A stretch of DNA of 64,000 nucleotides from Simmondsia chinensis. Its lineage: Eukaryota; Streptophyta; Magnoliopsida; Caryophyllales; Simmondsiaceae. Positions 33,821 through 46,063 of this stretch are shown piece by piece. The notes under the pieces were generated by a model that did no database searches, was not told the origin of the DNA, and worked only from the letters and a program-made list of their open reading frames with translations. The stretch is taken from positions 19,874,350-19,938,349 of the forward strand of contig JAGTTD010000020.1 of NCBI GenBank assembly GCA_018398585.1, read 5' to 3'. Numbering within the stretch: the stretch's first letter is position 1; each line of letters begins with the position of its first letter. Position numbers and translations under genes: made by a program.

Positions 33821-36800
33821 CAAACATGATCAGGGAATTGACAACTGATGAAACCTGGAGGTTGCCTCATATAAACTTCTTCATTAAGATAACCATTCGA
33901 AAAGGCATTCTTAACATCAAGTTGATGAGTAGGCCACTGACGAGAAGTGGCGAGAGCGAGAATCGTGTGACTTGTAGCGGGCTTAACAACGGGACTAAAA
34001 GTTTCACCATAGTTAATTCCATATCTTTGTGTGAAACCTTGTGCAATCAATCGAGCTTTATATCGTTCAACTTCACCTAGAGAAGTTTTCTTAATGCGAA
34101 AAACCCATTTAAAACCAACAACGTTACCATGAGCAGGTGGAAGAACAAGGTCCCATGTGTGATTACGAATTAGGGCATTATATTCGTCAAGCATAGCATT
34201 CTTCCAATTATCATCTTTAAGAGCCTCCGTATAGGAGAAAGGAATCTCGGGCAACATATTATGAGCAAGCATAGACGGTTTAAGAAGAGGTTTCACAATA
34301 CCAGCTTTGGAACGAGTTACCATAGGATGATGAGATCGGGATAAACCATCTTGATCCGGGCATGGGGAGGCGGGCTTAGCCTGAATAGGGGGCAAAGCAA
34401 GCATGGGTGTGATAGCCCGGAGTGGTGCAGCCGCGTCATAGGGAGCCGCAGGTGAGGCGGTTGCATTGGCCGGCAGCTGTGGAAGCAGCTGCAAGGGCGG
34501 TTGTGCGGGGCTACTACCGACAAAAGGAGAGAGAGGAAGGGACGATGAAAACACTTGATGAAGATGAGTCATCGTAGCTTGAGAAAAGGTACTCAATCGA
34601 GCGAAAGGAAAATCTGCTTCATCAAATACAACATGTCTCGGAATAATGACTTTGGTAGTGTAAAGATCTAGACATTTGTAGCCCTTATGATTTGATGGAT
34701 ACCCCAAAAAGCACACGAAGTAGAACGAGGCGCAAGTTTTGTGTGGAGCAGTAGCACTTAAATTGGGATAGCAGGCACTCCCAAAAACATGAAGGTGAGC
34801 ATAATCAACCTTTTGTTCATATAAATGTTGATATTATATCTTTTTCTTAATAGCACTAGATGGTAATAAGTTGATAATATGAGTAGCAGTAGAAACAGCC
34901 TCAACCCAATACTCCAGAGGCATACAGCTTGAAAAAGGAGAGATCGCATCATATTATCAATAGTTCCATTCATTCGTTCAGCCTTCCCATTTTGTTGGGA
35001 TGTATGAGGGCACGAGATCCGACTAAGAATATCTCGTTGTATAAAAAGTCCATTGAAATCACGATTAATTTATTCAGTCCCATTGTTACACTGAAACTGT
35101 TTAATTTCCACGCTAAATTGATTTAAAATAAGCACACGCAATTGAAGAAACAAATCAAACGCCTCCAATTTGGAACGTATCGGGTAAATCCACACAAATA
35201 AGAATAATCATCCAAAAATAACAAATAATATTTATAATCACTGAAACTAAAAACAGGTGAAGTCCATACATCAGAATGAACAATGTCAAAAGGACGTGTA
35301 GTACAAGAAACAGACTTCTGAAAGGGTAAACGACTATGCTTACCTAGTTGGCAAGAATGACACAAGCTGGACTTTAAAGGACTAGAACATGAAATAAATT
35401 TTTGCTTGACTAATGAGGACAAAACGAGCTCTCCTGGATGGCTTGAGCGACAGTGCCAAAGAAAGAGGAGACTAGTGAAGCAACGGACGATGCAGTGGTA
35501 GGTGATCCTGGCACTGTAAAGAGAGGCCCTGGACTGACACAACGGATGATTGTGGACTTCAATTTAGGATCCTTGATAGAGAAACCAAGACAGTCAAATT
35601 CAAGAAAACAATTGTTATCTGAACAAAATTAACGAACGGATTTTTGAAGAGACCCTAAACAAAGAAAACTTTGTTTAAAACAAAATGACCTGCAGGAGTA
35701 GATATAAAACATGACCAATACCGACAATAGAGATACAAACATCATTACCAACTAAAATTTTATCAGACCCGGTATATGGAGACAAGGACGTTAGAATACG
35801 TAGATTATTTTTCATGTGGGAGGAGGCCCTACTATCCATGACCGAAGAGGGGTTAAGAGCAGGGGTGGAATAATATTGTGGAGAGAATTAGCTCGCATCA
35901 AAACCTAGATAGAAGCCATAGCTAGTGGTACAAACATTTGCAGGATGAAATTGTGGATTAGAAACATTACCACCCGAGGGAGCAGAACCAAAAGGAGGAG
36001 GTTGATATTGTGTGTTGAATTGCAAGATAAACGGCATGTACGACATCCTCCTAAAATTCAGACCCCACATATTCGGCATCCATTGATTTCCATAACCGCG
36101 ATCGTTTCTATCACGACCGCGACTATTACCCCGACCTCTACGACCATGACCATTACCACAGCCATTACCATACTGATTTCCATAACCAAACTGTTGTTGA
36201 GAGGGAAACACGGTCGGTTGCTCGGTGGCAATCGGCCGCTGCGGCATCGGGACGGTTGGGGCAGCCGTGGCTAGTTGAGGGTTCGGATTCGCAATCGGTG
36301 TATCACTAGTGAGAAGAACGGAGGAAGTACCTGCATTGGTAGTCTTAAGGCGAGACTCTTCATTCATTAACATAGAGCAAGCTTCAATAAAGTACGGAAC
36401 GGGAACACATGATATAGTAGATGTACACACTGCACTGAAGTGTTTTCCTTAGAAAGGATGTCCACAGCGGCTAAAACCATATCAACATTAAGATTATCAG
36501 CCAGGGATTTAATTTTTGTGAGATAGGCTAACATAGAGAGATTGCCTTTCTTTATGTTGGTAAATTCACATTTAAATTGCAATTGACGTGATTGTGCGAA
36601 ATCAGTAAAAAGACGGGTGATAAAACCCCAAAGTGATGCATCAATGACATCATCATCAGTACCACACACTGTACTAGCAAGGTCAGGACAAATAGTACCA
36701 AATATCAAGGAAATAAGAAGATTATCAACTTGTCTCCAATAGCGATAGTGGGGATCTGATGTCAAAGGTTGAGAGGAGGTGTCATCAAGATGATCATCCA

Positions 36801-36974
36801 CAACATAACCTTTACAAGTAGAAAGAAAAGACTAGCGCCAAACTAGATATGTAGATGGATCGTTCAGATCTAGGGTCGAGGAAATCTAATGTCGAATATT
36901 TGAGATGCTAAATGGTATGAGCTTTAAGCTCTGCCATCGAACATCTCTATGCAAAATCGCTTGCTCCAAGACAC

Positions 36975-37115
36975 AACAGCAGCAATCCTAGTGCCACAAG
37001 GGGTCTTGGCAGAGCTAGGTCCGGCGGGGGGGGGGGGGGGGGGGATTGTACGCAACCTCACCCCTTCAGAGTGATATCCTAAAGAGAGGTTGCATCCAAA
37101 GACCCCAAACCCTAA
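36975..37115 (-). mobile_element. SINE 3' module without 5S part, copy E
   Basis: Minus-strand sequence carries GGTTGCGTACAATC and the diverged 'GCCAAGACCCCTTGTGGCACT' end, matching the 3' module of copies A-C. No 5S sequence and no clear target duplication were seen. A poly-G run (about 37025-37044 on the plus strand) interrupts it at the same site as in copy B. Confidence 0.6.
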
Positions 37116-37179
37116 AAGAAATCAATTAATGAAAATACTTAAGATCATGAGAACAACACGACCATAACAATTTTTAAAA

Positions 37180-37560
37180 GAAATCAAATCAACTAGGTGC
37201 CAAATAACCAATTATCTCACAAGCTGAAGTTGATGGATTAAGGCCCAAGAATGGTTTTATTACCTAACATTGCCCCATCATGCGAATACATATTGGCTTG
37301 AAGCATAAATAGTGCACATATGCACCTTATACCCGTTGCACTTATATTATGTCAATATTGGAAGTGGGGCTTGGGATTTGAACTCGTGACCTCTTGGGCG
37401 ACCAGGCTCGGATATCATGTCATGAAACCAACTATCCCACAAACTTGCGCTAATGGATGAAACCCCATATAGTTTTATACACCCTAACATTAACCCCTCA
37501 TGCAAATACCCATTGGGATTGAAGCGTGGATAACGCATTGATTCACCTTATACTTGTGAG
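37180..37560 (-). repeat. tandem pair of a repeat with a tRNA B-box-like motif
   Basis: Two related units about 235 bp apart (37185-37330 and 37420-37560) share 'CCTAACATT..CCCCTCATGC' and 'CACCTTATAC' blocks. Between them the minus strand has GGTCACGAGTTCAAATCC, a good RNA polymerase III B-box. This could be a tRNA-related SINE; boundaries are uncertain. Confidence 0.35.
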
Positions 37561-38204
37561 ACTCATTTGCCAAAACTAGAGTTTGATGTCCTCTGAAACA
37601 CAAAATAATTATGTCTAATTCACTAAAATTCCCTTAACTAAAGCAATCCCTAGTAGTGGACAGATCTTGTCAATTTGGCGCATAAAATCCCTTATCTGAA
37701 CCAAGATCAGATCAAGCTTCAGAATTGACATTTACATCGCAGTTTGCTCGGACGCAAATGTTTGCACACCCATTCCAAACAAAATTTTCATGCAGCATTC
37801 TAAAACACATAACAAATATTATGCATCAGATGTTGATATTTGTTATTATTATTTTTTTTATCCGAGCGTTTCGGCCTAACCACGAAGTTGGTATATATAA
37901 AATCTATATATAAGTACTTACGGGTTTCCATCATAAAAACAATTAGTATTAGGTAGAGTAACCCATTAGTCTCTTCACTATAACAATTCCTATATAAGAT
38001 TCACATTAGACTCACATGTGGAGCTCTTAAAAATATTTGCTAGTCCCATTTACTAACCAAAGAAAAAGAAAGGGAGAATACGCCATGCAAATATTGATAA
38101 AAACCAGGAATAAACCCAGATCAAAAAAAAAAAACCCCAGGAATAAACCCACATCAAAAAAAGAACCAGGAATAAACCATTTCTCAGAAACAAATCAGGA
38201 AGCC

Positions 38205-38336
38205 CCATAAACCGTTTTTCTTTTCGTTTTGCTTTTTCCTCCGTCCTGCAGTCTTTCTATTACTCCGCTTTGTGGGGTGCGCCGGCTTGTATTGAGAGTT
38301 TTCTCTCTTTATTGGAAAAAAAAAAAAATCCTAAGG
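38205..38336 (+). repeat. small A-tailed insertion in the left arm
   Basis: This ~130-bp segment is absent from the right arm. It ends in a run of 13 A (about 38316-38328) and is bracketed by GGAAGCCC copies, as a small retroposed fragment would be. Source unknown. Confidence 0.4.
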
Positions 38337-38344
38337 AAGCCCAA

Positions 38345-38958
38345 CAGTGGCGGATCTAGAAAATATACTCACTGGGGGTACATCAAACACAAGAATACCT
38401 TTGAAATGCTAGTTACCTATCAATAAAAAGATATTTTTAAGGAAAAGTATTGTGTAAGTACCCTGAAATTTAAACATTTATAACTTAAGAGCTTGACATT
38501 TGATATAATTCGATATCTCAAAACAAAATTTTTATGTAAAAACTCCCTCAACCTGAAACCTATACTGCACAATCACGGACACTTTTCTGTTTAACATATG
38601 AATAACACATATACCAATTGGAAAACTAAAACACAATAAATCAAAAGAAAAACAAAATGCGAGAGATGAGAAAGTGAGTAAAAACCCTGACTTAGATTGA
38701 GGACAACACGAGAGGAGGGCGGAGAAAACGGCGAGCGATGATCAATGGGGGGAGAGAGAGTACAGTAATGCCTTGTTTGGCAACTGGGTAAAGGGGAGAG
38801 GTGATATTGGGTGGGGGCACATGGGCCTAGATGGGCTTGAGGTGGGGCACGTGGGCTTTGGGGGGGGCCTTTACGTATTGAGTTTATTAATTTATGCCAA
38901 AATTTATCTAATTATGGGCTCAAGACACTGGGGGCATCACATACTAGATGCGCCCCTG
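38345..38958. mobile_element. hAT-like non-autonomous element
   Basis: Ends CAGTGGCGGATCTAGAA and, reverse-complemented, CAGGGGCGCATCTAGTA (14 of 17 identical). They are flanked by 8-bp near-duplicates AAGCCCAA (38337-38344) and AAGCCCCA (38959-38966). Eight-base duplications and CAG(T/G)G ends fit hAT. The sequence is absent from the right arm, so it inserted after the duplication. Confidence 0.75.
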
Positions 38959-39446
38959 AAGCCCCACAAACAATATGATTACAGGGATTACCTTGGGTTC
39001 AACCTAATGCTACGTTTATGTTCAAGTTATTGTCACTTTAGAGTTCGGACATTAGACAGAAAAGTAGAGGCCGTTTCAGAATATTTTGCAGTCATAGAGA
39101 AGTATAAATTAATATTTTGTTAACATGTACTTGTCATTGCCTTGTACTTTCTCCTTGCTTATTTGGGGAGGGGGTAGATTCTCCAATTAACTTCTTTTCG
39201 GTAAATACAAATTATTTTGAAGTTACTCATTATGGTTCCAATCATCTCTCGGCTTGCAACTCTTTTGAAATTGCTTGTTCAAAAGAATTGAAGCATCTGT
39301 AATATTATGGAGGCCAGTCAAAATGTGTAGATATATATATGTGCTGGGGAAGGGCATATTGATGGTATCAAACCCACTAAGTTATATAATTATTCAGCAA
39401 GACGCAAATAACAAGTTATTTTCAGAAGTGTGTTTCTGGCAACATT

Positions 39447-39478
<32 letters not shown>

Positions 39479-40374
39479 TATACATATACATATATTTCAC
39501 TTAAATTTTTGTTCATGATGTTGGCGCAATCTATAAAAATACCAAAAGAAACGTAATGACTGCTTGATTCATGTAAAAAAAAAGAAAAAAAGAAAAAGAA
39601 AAAAGGGAACTAACTCTACCAGAAGAAAAGAAAAAGAACCCCAGACAACGCCAAGAAAGCTTCCAGCAGAGAGAGAAAGATGGGTCCAAGCACTGGCCAC
39701 AATGCATCCGACCCCCCAGCCCGGTGTTTCTCTTCAGGGACAACAACGGGCGGGGACGGAGGAGCCTTGTCTGGCGAGCTGGCATCGTTCAAGATTCCGA
39801 TCCCGACCCCACCACCCACGTTGTTGGTAGAACTCCTCCCATCACGACCGCCACCGGTGACCCCGTAGTGGGTGAAGTTGAATGGGAAGGAGATACCGTG
39901 GACCACAACGGCCACGTTCAGAAAGAGATCAGGATGAGTGATCACGCAGCCGTCCAGGGTAAAGTCAGACCCCGCGTTACTAGTGACAAGGATGGAGAAG
40001 CCGGGAAGCAGGGTTGGGAGGCGCGAATTCTCTTCAAGAAGCCGGAGATCGGCTAAAGAAAGGCGTTGTGGAGTAATATGGTCGGCCAAGAAGAATAGAG
40101 GCGATAACGATCCTCCCATGACGGAGGTAAAAGCTGAATGGCTGCCGCTATCCATCGGGATAAACAGAGTGGCGGAGACAGGCATGATGGAAGGGTCAGC
40201 GGCGGAGAGAACACTGGCGCAGTTGGCAAAATCTTGGGTACCAATCAAAGAGTCAACAATGTTGCCCAGTTGGGGGCCAGTATGGTCCATTATGGAACGC
40301 GGTGATGGTTGTGGTGTAGGCGGTAGAGACGGTGCGGTGGTCGGCATGGATAAGGAAGCGGTGGTGCCGGTGGA

Positions 40375-40745
40375 TGTTGAAAATAGTTCTCATTTTTTCT
40401 TTGTATTTTTCTAGTAGACTTTAGTACTTCGTATTTGTACGCATTTATATTGTACTTAGCATATTCTTTTATTCCTTTTCTAGAATGATCTATGTAATTA
40501 GTGGGTAGGTAGCTTTTACTCCATCTCTTGCTCTCCCCTCCCAACCGGTAATTACTAGGATTGAATTCTAGATATTTCTTGTTATTTACTTCATGTAACT
40601 CATAGCTTGGGAATGTGATAAGTTGTTCTATGTAATAGTATAAATAGGGGTAGCTTTGTTCTCTTTTATCATCCAAAAAAAAATAAAGTAGTATACATTT
40701 CATCCTTCCATTTACTTTGTGTTTTTAGTTCTTGTTTTTTTTACA
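40375..40745 (+). repeat. 5' LTR of the young copia
   Basis: Starts TGTTGA, ends ACA. TATA box TATAAATA at 40639-40646, likely the element promoter. Confidence 0.95.
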
Positions 40746-40891
40746 TGGTATCAGAGCAAAGTACGATCTTGTGTTAAGTGTTTTGCTTTTCTTCCTTGTT
40801 GGTCACGGCTTAAGCACCTTGGGTGCTATTGTGAGTTACACTTCTTCCCTCTTGCTTTTTGTGCCTGTTTAGTGTTTTGATTTATTAATAT

Positions 40892-43800
40892 ATGGCGGAT
40901 GTTAACAATAACGAGTCTACTCAAGCTGATATTAACCAAACTATCATGCCGGCTCTCCCGACAGGGACAGGGGGAGTTATTGATGTTAACTCACCCTTTT
41001 ACCTACATCCCTCGGATAATCTGGGTTTAATATTTGTTCAAAACACTTTAACAGGACCCAATTACCCTTCATGGAGAAGGGCAATTCTTAAGGTTTTCAA
41101 AGCAAAAAGGAAAATTGGTTTTCTTGACCGCAGTATTGTCAAACCGGATGAAGATTCACCGGATTTTGAGACTTGGAGTGCGTGTGACTCCATGGTTGCA
41201 ACTTGGCTCTCGAATTCCGTGTCAAAAGAGATAAACGAGAGTATCACTTACTTAGAAACTGCGCATGATATTTGGCTAGATTTGCATGAGAGATTTTCAC
41301 AAGGCAATGTCCCTCGTGTTTATAAATTAAAACGCGAGATTTCGCACTTAATGCAAGCAAATTTACCCATTTCAACCTATTTTACTAAGTTGAGGTCATT
41401 ATGGGATGAACTCTATACACTAGTTGAGATCCCACCATGTACTTGTGGTCATGCAAAGGCTTTTTTGCAAATTCGTGATATGGAGAAATTGTTGGACCTT
41501 TTGATGGGTCGTGATTCATCTTTCTCAACTATTCATTCACAATTGATGAACACGAAGCCTTTAACATCTGTTGGTAGTGCATATTCTGTGTTATGCCAGG
41601 AGAAGAAACAACAAAGCGTAGCAGCGGGTTCGGTGGTGATACCGGACACCGCCGTTTTGACAGCCAAGACCACCGAGGGTGGCACGGCTCTTGTGACGGG
41701 AAACCGTCGTACTAATCGTTTTACATGTGCTCATTGCAAGAAACAGGGACATTCCAAGGAGCGGTGTTTTGAGCTAATTGGGTACCCACCCGGTTGGAAG
41801 AACAAGGGGCAGGGTAACGGATCCCGAGGGCCGGTCGCCGCACCGGCAGTAGCTGTGACCGACCCACTTGGTGGAGAAGACAGCCCCATCTCGGGACTGT
41901 CAGCACAACAATACCGGCAATTAGTGTCTCTTCTTGGTCCTACTACGTCCTCTCCTTGTGTTAACTTGACATGTCAAGTCTTGTCATTTCATGATTGGAT
42001 AATAGATATAGGTGCTACAGATCATATGGTGTCTTCTCTTTCCGTTATGTTTGACGTCAAAATAAACAATTTGATTGGCCCAGTTAAGTTGCCTAATGGG
42101 ACCTCGTTAGCAGTAACTCATATTGGAAAAGTCAAAATTTTAGAAAATATCACTCTCCATGATGTGCTCTACGTGCCTGGTTTTCGTTATAATTTGTTGT
42201 TAGTAAGCAAATTAACTCAAACGGGAAAATGCACATTAACGTTTCATCACAATCTTTGTTATATACAGGACCTTCACTCGAGGAGGCTGATTGGAGCGGG
42301 TAAGCAGTGAGATGGGCTATACTTGTTGCAAGCACAAACCGCGGGTGGATCGGTTTTCTCGGCTCAATTGAATAAGGATGCCGTCTTGTGGCATCGACGT
42401 CTTGGTCATGTTTCGTGTCAGAAGTTGTGTGTTTTTCGCAATTTGAATGCTAAGAAAACTGATGTCATTTGTGATGTTTGTCATCGTGCTAAGCAAGCAC
42501 GCTTGCCTTTCCCTTCGTCTGTTACCAAAACTCGTGGTTGTTTTGACTTAATTCATTGTGATATTTGGGGTCCTTATCGAGTTTTGTCTTTAACTAGTGC
42601 TCGGTATTTTCTCACTGTTGTTGATGACTTTACTCGATGCACTTGGGTTTTTCTAATGAGGGAAAAATCCCAAGCACATCAGATACTCATGGATTTCTAT
42701 CGTATGGTCAAAACACAATTTGAGTTTCAGGTTAAACAAATAAGGAGCGACAACGGGCAAGAATTCAAGTATGGGCCGCTATTGGAGTTTTATACGAGTC
42801 ATGGGATCCAATTCCAAACCTCTTTGGTTGGGATGCCGCAACAAAATGGTGTAGTTGAGCGGAAGCACAAACACCTTTTGGAGGTGGGTAGAGCACTTCG
42901 ATTTCAGGCAGGATTACCTAAGAAGTTTTGGGGTGAGTGTATCTTAACCGCGGCTTATTTGATAAATTTGACTCCCTCTTCAGCTCTTCGTAATAAAAGT
43001 CCATTTGAAATACTTTTTGGGAAATTGCCCGTATATAATCATTTACGTGTGTTTGGGAGCTTATGTTATTATCGCACGAAGGATAGAAGTAGTGATAAAT
43101 TTGATGATCGGGCGGTATCGGGAATTTTTGTTGGTTATCCACATGGGCAAAAGAGTTATAAAATTTACAATAGGGAGGAAAATAAATTTGTTATTTCAAG
43201 AGATGTTCATTTTTACGAAAAGATATTTCCTTTCCTTGAAACCCGAGATGCTAGTAGTGAACACATACAACGAAACCCGGGACTACTTGATTACAATGAA
43301 GACGGTGCCTCAAACACCGACCCCCACTATTCAGCCGGTGCCAGCCAGCATCGAACCAGCGGCCGCTGGTGCAGACAGCCCACCCGAACCAGCAGTGACT
43401 GGTTCGGTCAGTCCTCCAGCAGGCGAGGTCGAATCGGTTGAGATTTTGGATACTTCGAGATCACAGGTTGGTGAAGAGGGTATTTTGGGTAACAGAAAGA
43501 GCACTCGTTTGCGTTCAGCACCTGTAAAATTGCAAGACTACATTTGTGATGTTCCGTCTTCTATAGCCCATACTCCTGCTTCCTCTCCTACAGCTAATTC
43601 GGGTATAGTGTATCCTATTACGAATTTCATCACTAATGTGCATTTTTCTAACGCTCATTGCCACATTTTAAATGCCATCACATCTTGTAATGAGCCAAAA
43701 ACTTGTAAGCAGGCAGTGGAGCACAAACATTGGAGGGATGCAATGGAGAAGGAGATCTGTGCCTTGGAGGAAAATGGGACATGGACACTAGAAGACTTAC

Positions 43801-45227
43801 CGGTGGGTAAAAAAGCTATTGACTCGAAATGGGTCTATAGAGTAAAGTACAAATGAGACGGGTCGATTGAACGATACAAAGCGAGGTTAGTAGCTAAGGG
43901 CTACACGCAAATTGAAGGTATCGATTATCACGACACTTATGCTCCTGTTGCTAAATTGGTTACAGTTCGATGTTTATTAGCAGTTGCCGTTGCTCGAAGT
44001 TGGATACTACATCAATTAGATGTAAATAATACGTTTTTACATGGGGATTTAAACGAGGAAGTTTACATGAAGCTTCCACAGGGTTTTGAACAACAACATA
44101 AGGATAAAGTTTGTCGTTTACGAAAATCTTTGTATGGACTTAAACAGGCCTCACGCAATTAGAATAATAAACTCACCTCAACCTTGCTAGGTATCGGCTT
44201 CAAACAATCCAAGGCGGATTATTCACTTTTCACATTTCATCGTGGTGAGATTTTTACCGGGGTTTTGATTTATGTTGATGATGTTATAATCACTGGTAAT
44301 AATCAAGATCACATCACTAAAATGAAGGACATTTTGAATGATACTTTTGGAATAAAAGACCTAGGACCGATAAAATATTTTTTAGGGATTGAGGTTGCTC
44401 GGTCTCCAAAAGGGATGGTCTTGAATCAACGAAAGTATACATTGGACATTTTAAGCGAGGCCGGTTTATTGGGGGCCAAACCGGCTTCTACTCCCATATT
44501 TCAGAATCACGGTTTAGCAGATCAGGTTGGGGATAAGATCCAGGATGAAGGTCAGTATAGAAGGCTAGTTGGGCGTCTACTTTATTTGACAATAACTAGA
44601 CCGGACATTAGCTATGCCGTTCGTATTTTAAGTCAGTTCATGCATGATCCTAGAATTCCCCATCTTGAGGCTGTTATGCGGGTTTTGCGATATTTGAACG
44701 GGACACCGGGACAAGGGCTTTTCTTACCTTCTGACAGTGATTTTCATTTAAGGGCACATTGTGATGCAGATTGGGCTGGATGCCCGACTACAAGACGTTC
44801 CACGACAGGTTTTATCACCTTTTTTGGTGGGGCGCCAATTTCTTGGCGTTCCAAGAAGCAAAGTGTGGTCTCACGTTCTTCAGCTGAAGCAGAATATCGG
44901 TCCATGGCAACTACGACTAGTGAGCTCGTGTGGTTGCGATATTTATTAACGGACCTCTTGGTTCCTATTGACTATGCTTCTGTTTTATTTTGTGATAATC
45001 AGGCAGCTCTTCACATTGCCTCTAATCCGGTTTTTCATGAATGTACAAAGCACATTGAGATAGACTGTCATTTTGTTCGGGACAAGCTTTTGTCCAAGGA
45101 GATTGTGACCTCTTTTGTTCGCTCGTCAGGACAAGTGGCAGATATTTTTACTAAAGGGCTTGGTTCAACAGAGTTTACCGCACTCCTTCGCAAATTGGGC
45201 ATCGTAAATTTACATGCTCCAACTTGA
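40892..45227 (+). pseudogene. copia gag-pol polyprotein, near complete, four lesions
   Basis: The ATG at 40892 opens gag (YPSWRRAILKVFKAKRKIGF), with a zinc knuckle CAHCKKQGHSKERC near 41728. The protease follows, with its catalytic triplet reading DIG rather than D-T/S-G (WIIDIGATDH near 41997). Next are the integrase HHCC domain and core (HCDIWGPY, IRSDNGQEF, NGVVERKHK), reverse transcriptase ([38 protein letters not shown]) and RNase H (HCDADWAGC, SRSSAEAEYR, ADIFTKGLG), to the stop at 45225. Lesions: TGA at 42308, a one-base shift near the C-run at about 43320, TGA at 43854 and TAG at 44160. The TGA at 42308, the TAG and the DIG change fit C-to-T or G-to-A transitions. Confidence 0.9.
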
Positions 45228-45234
45228 GGGGGAG

Positions 45235-45611
45235 TGTTGAAAATAGTTCTCATTTTTTCTTTGTATTTTTCTAGTAGACTTTAGTACTTCGTATTTGTAC
45301 GCATTTATATTGTACTTAGCATATTCTTTTATTCCTTTTCTAGAATGATCTATGTAATTAGTGGGTAGGTAGCTTTTACTCCATCTCTTGCTCTCCCCTC
45401 CCAACCGGTAATTACTAGGATTGAATTCTAGATATTTCTTGTTATTTACTTCATATAACTCATAGCTTGGGAAAGTGATAAGTTGTTTTATGTAATAGTA
45501 TAAATAGGGGTAGCTTTGTTCTCTTTTATCATCCAAAAAAAAAAAAAAGTAGTATACATTTCATCCTTCCATTTACTTTGTGTTTTTAGTTCTTGTTTTT
45601 TTTTTTTTACA
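45235..45611 (+). repeat. 3' LTR of the young copia
   Basis: Near-identical to the 5' LTR; TATA box at 45499-45506. The poly-A and poly-T tracts are longer than in the left copy. Confidence 0.95.
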
Positions 45612-45776
45612 GAAGTGTAGGAGGGTGAGGATGAGAAACAAAGTTCGAAAGGTGGCTGCCATCATGACTGACCGGGAAAAAAGAATTTTTGAGTAACTAA
45701 CAAAACTTTCTGTTTTTTGGTTCTTCTTAGTGCATGTTCCTTCGCATCAGTTAAGTCGTTATGGATCGTTGCATTG

Positions 45777-45986
45777 TAGGTTGTGCAGCGTCTAGATTTT
45801 GAGTGTGCACTGAGAATTAAGCGGTTGAGTGAGTCACCTGAGTGCAATCAGTTAATTGAGGAGCTTGAGAGACGAGAAATGCAAGAGACAAAAAGGGTAA
45901 TAACAAGTTGTTCAAAAGATTTGGAAGGCCGAGAAATGAGAAAGTTTTTAGAAACAAAGCCAATAATCCTTCCAAATTTATTGTAG
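45777..45986 (+). other. possible exon of an unidentified gene
   Basis: After a splice-acceptor-like TTGTAG an open stretch encodes about 68 charged residues (RLDFECALRIKRL, IEELERREMQETKRV) with helical, coiled-coil-like character, ending at TAG 45984-45986. I do not recognise the family. It lies just outside the inverted-duplication arm. It may be a gene relic or chance. Confidence 0.25.
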
Positions 45987-46063
45987 AAGCACAACGCTGC
46001 TATTAGAAATGGTGGTTCAGGAATCGGTTAGATCAAACAAGAATTGGCTCTAGCACAAAAGAG

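Larger units (their letters stand above)
29816..36880 (-). pseudogene. copia gag-pol polyprotein, broken
   Basis: Gag occupies about 36880-35888, with a Gly/Arg-rich GRRGRGNSRGRDR stretch. Integrase parts lie at 35542-34758 (CQLGKHSRLPFQKS, FDIVHSDVW). A long open stretch at 34716-33739 holds post-integrase sequence, a proline-rich linker and the start of reverse transcriptase ([30 protein letters not shown]). After the gypsy insertion it resumes at 30934 with [14 protein letters not shown] and then DLGRLNYFLGISVS. RNase H follows (CDNISAMYFSTN, QIADIFTKNMP) down to 29816. Frameshifts and stops occur throughout. Loss of the 5' LTR and many lesions make it inactive. Confidence 0.8.
29579..36900 (-). 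mobile_element. Ty1/copia retrotransposon, 5' end lost, with nested gypsy element
   Basis: The left LTR ends CTAACA at 29821, followed by the polypurine-tract complement TCCCCCCACAA. Its start near 29579 is a guess based on TGACAAGAG. Coding sequence runs leftward from gag near 36880 to RNase H at 29816, interrupted by 30940-33820. No right (5') LTR was found; a SINE fragment begins at 36975. Confidence 0.75.
40375..45611 (+). mobile_element. young Ty1/copia retrotransposon inside a FAS1 gene
   Basis: LTRs 40375-40745 and 45235-45611 differ by only a few substitutions and by A/T-run length. TGGTATCAGAGC directly follows the left LTR, and TTGAGGGGGAG precedes the right one. The flanks are GTGGA on the left and GAAGT on the right. 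Compared with the intact gene copy, about three bases seem missing at the left junction, so the target duplication is imperfect. The coding region is nearly complete but carries four lesions. Confidence 0.95.
39616..45665 (-). pseudogene. FAS1-domain gene, second copy, split by a copia element
   Basis: The 3' exon portion (40374 down to 39616) encodes the FAS1 domain and C-terminal hydrophobic tail. The start codons at 45665/45662 and the signal-peptide start (MMAATFRTL...) lie on the far side of the copia at 40375-45611. The protein parts match 49009-49863 almost throughout, but lack the long proline run. The FAS1 'YH' position reads ADHI instead of AYHI, so the conserved tyrosine is lost. 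The frame is otherwise still open, which points to recent disruption. Without the insertion it would be a single-exon gene. Confidence 0.85.
37645..45757. repeat. left arm of a large inverted duplication (contains later insertions)
   Basis: Arm sequence appears in inverted orientation at 48915-51420. Matching anchors are: 37663-37890 with 51245-51420; 38030-38110 with 51000-51060; 38959-39115 with 50490-50960; 39130-39345 with 50195-50440; 39616-40374 with about 49095-49840; and 45612-45757 with 48915-49065. The left arm is lengthened by the hAT-like element at 38345 and the copia at 40375. The spacer between arms is about 3.2 kb. Confidence 0.85.

Noticed and set aside
39564..40414. Plus-strand frames opposite the broken FAS1 gene
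   Set aside because: Antisense shadows of a coding sequence whose minus-strand product clearly matches the intact copy.
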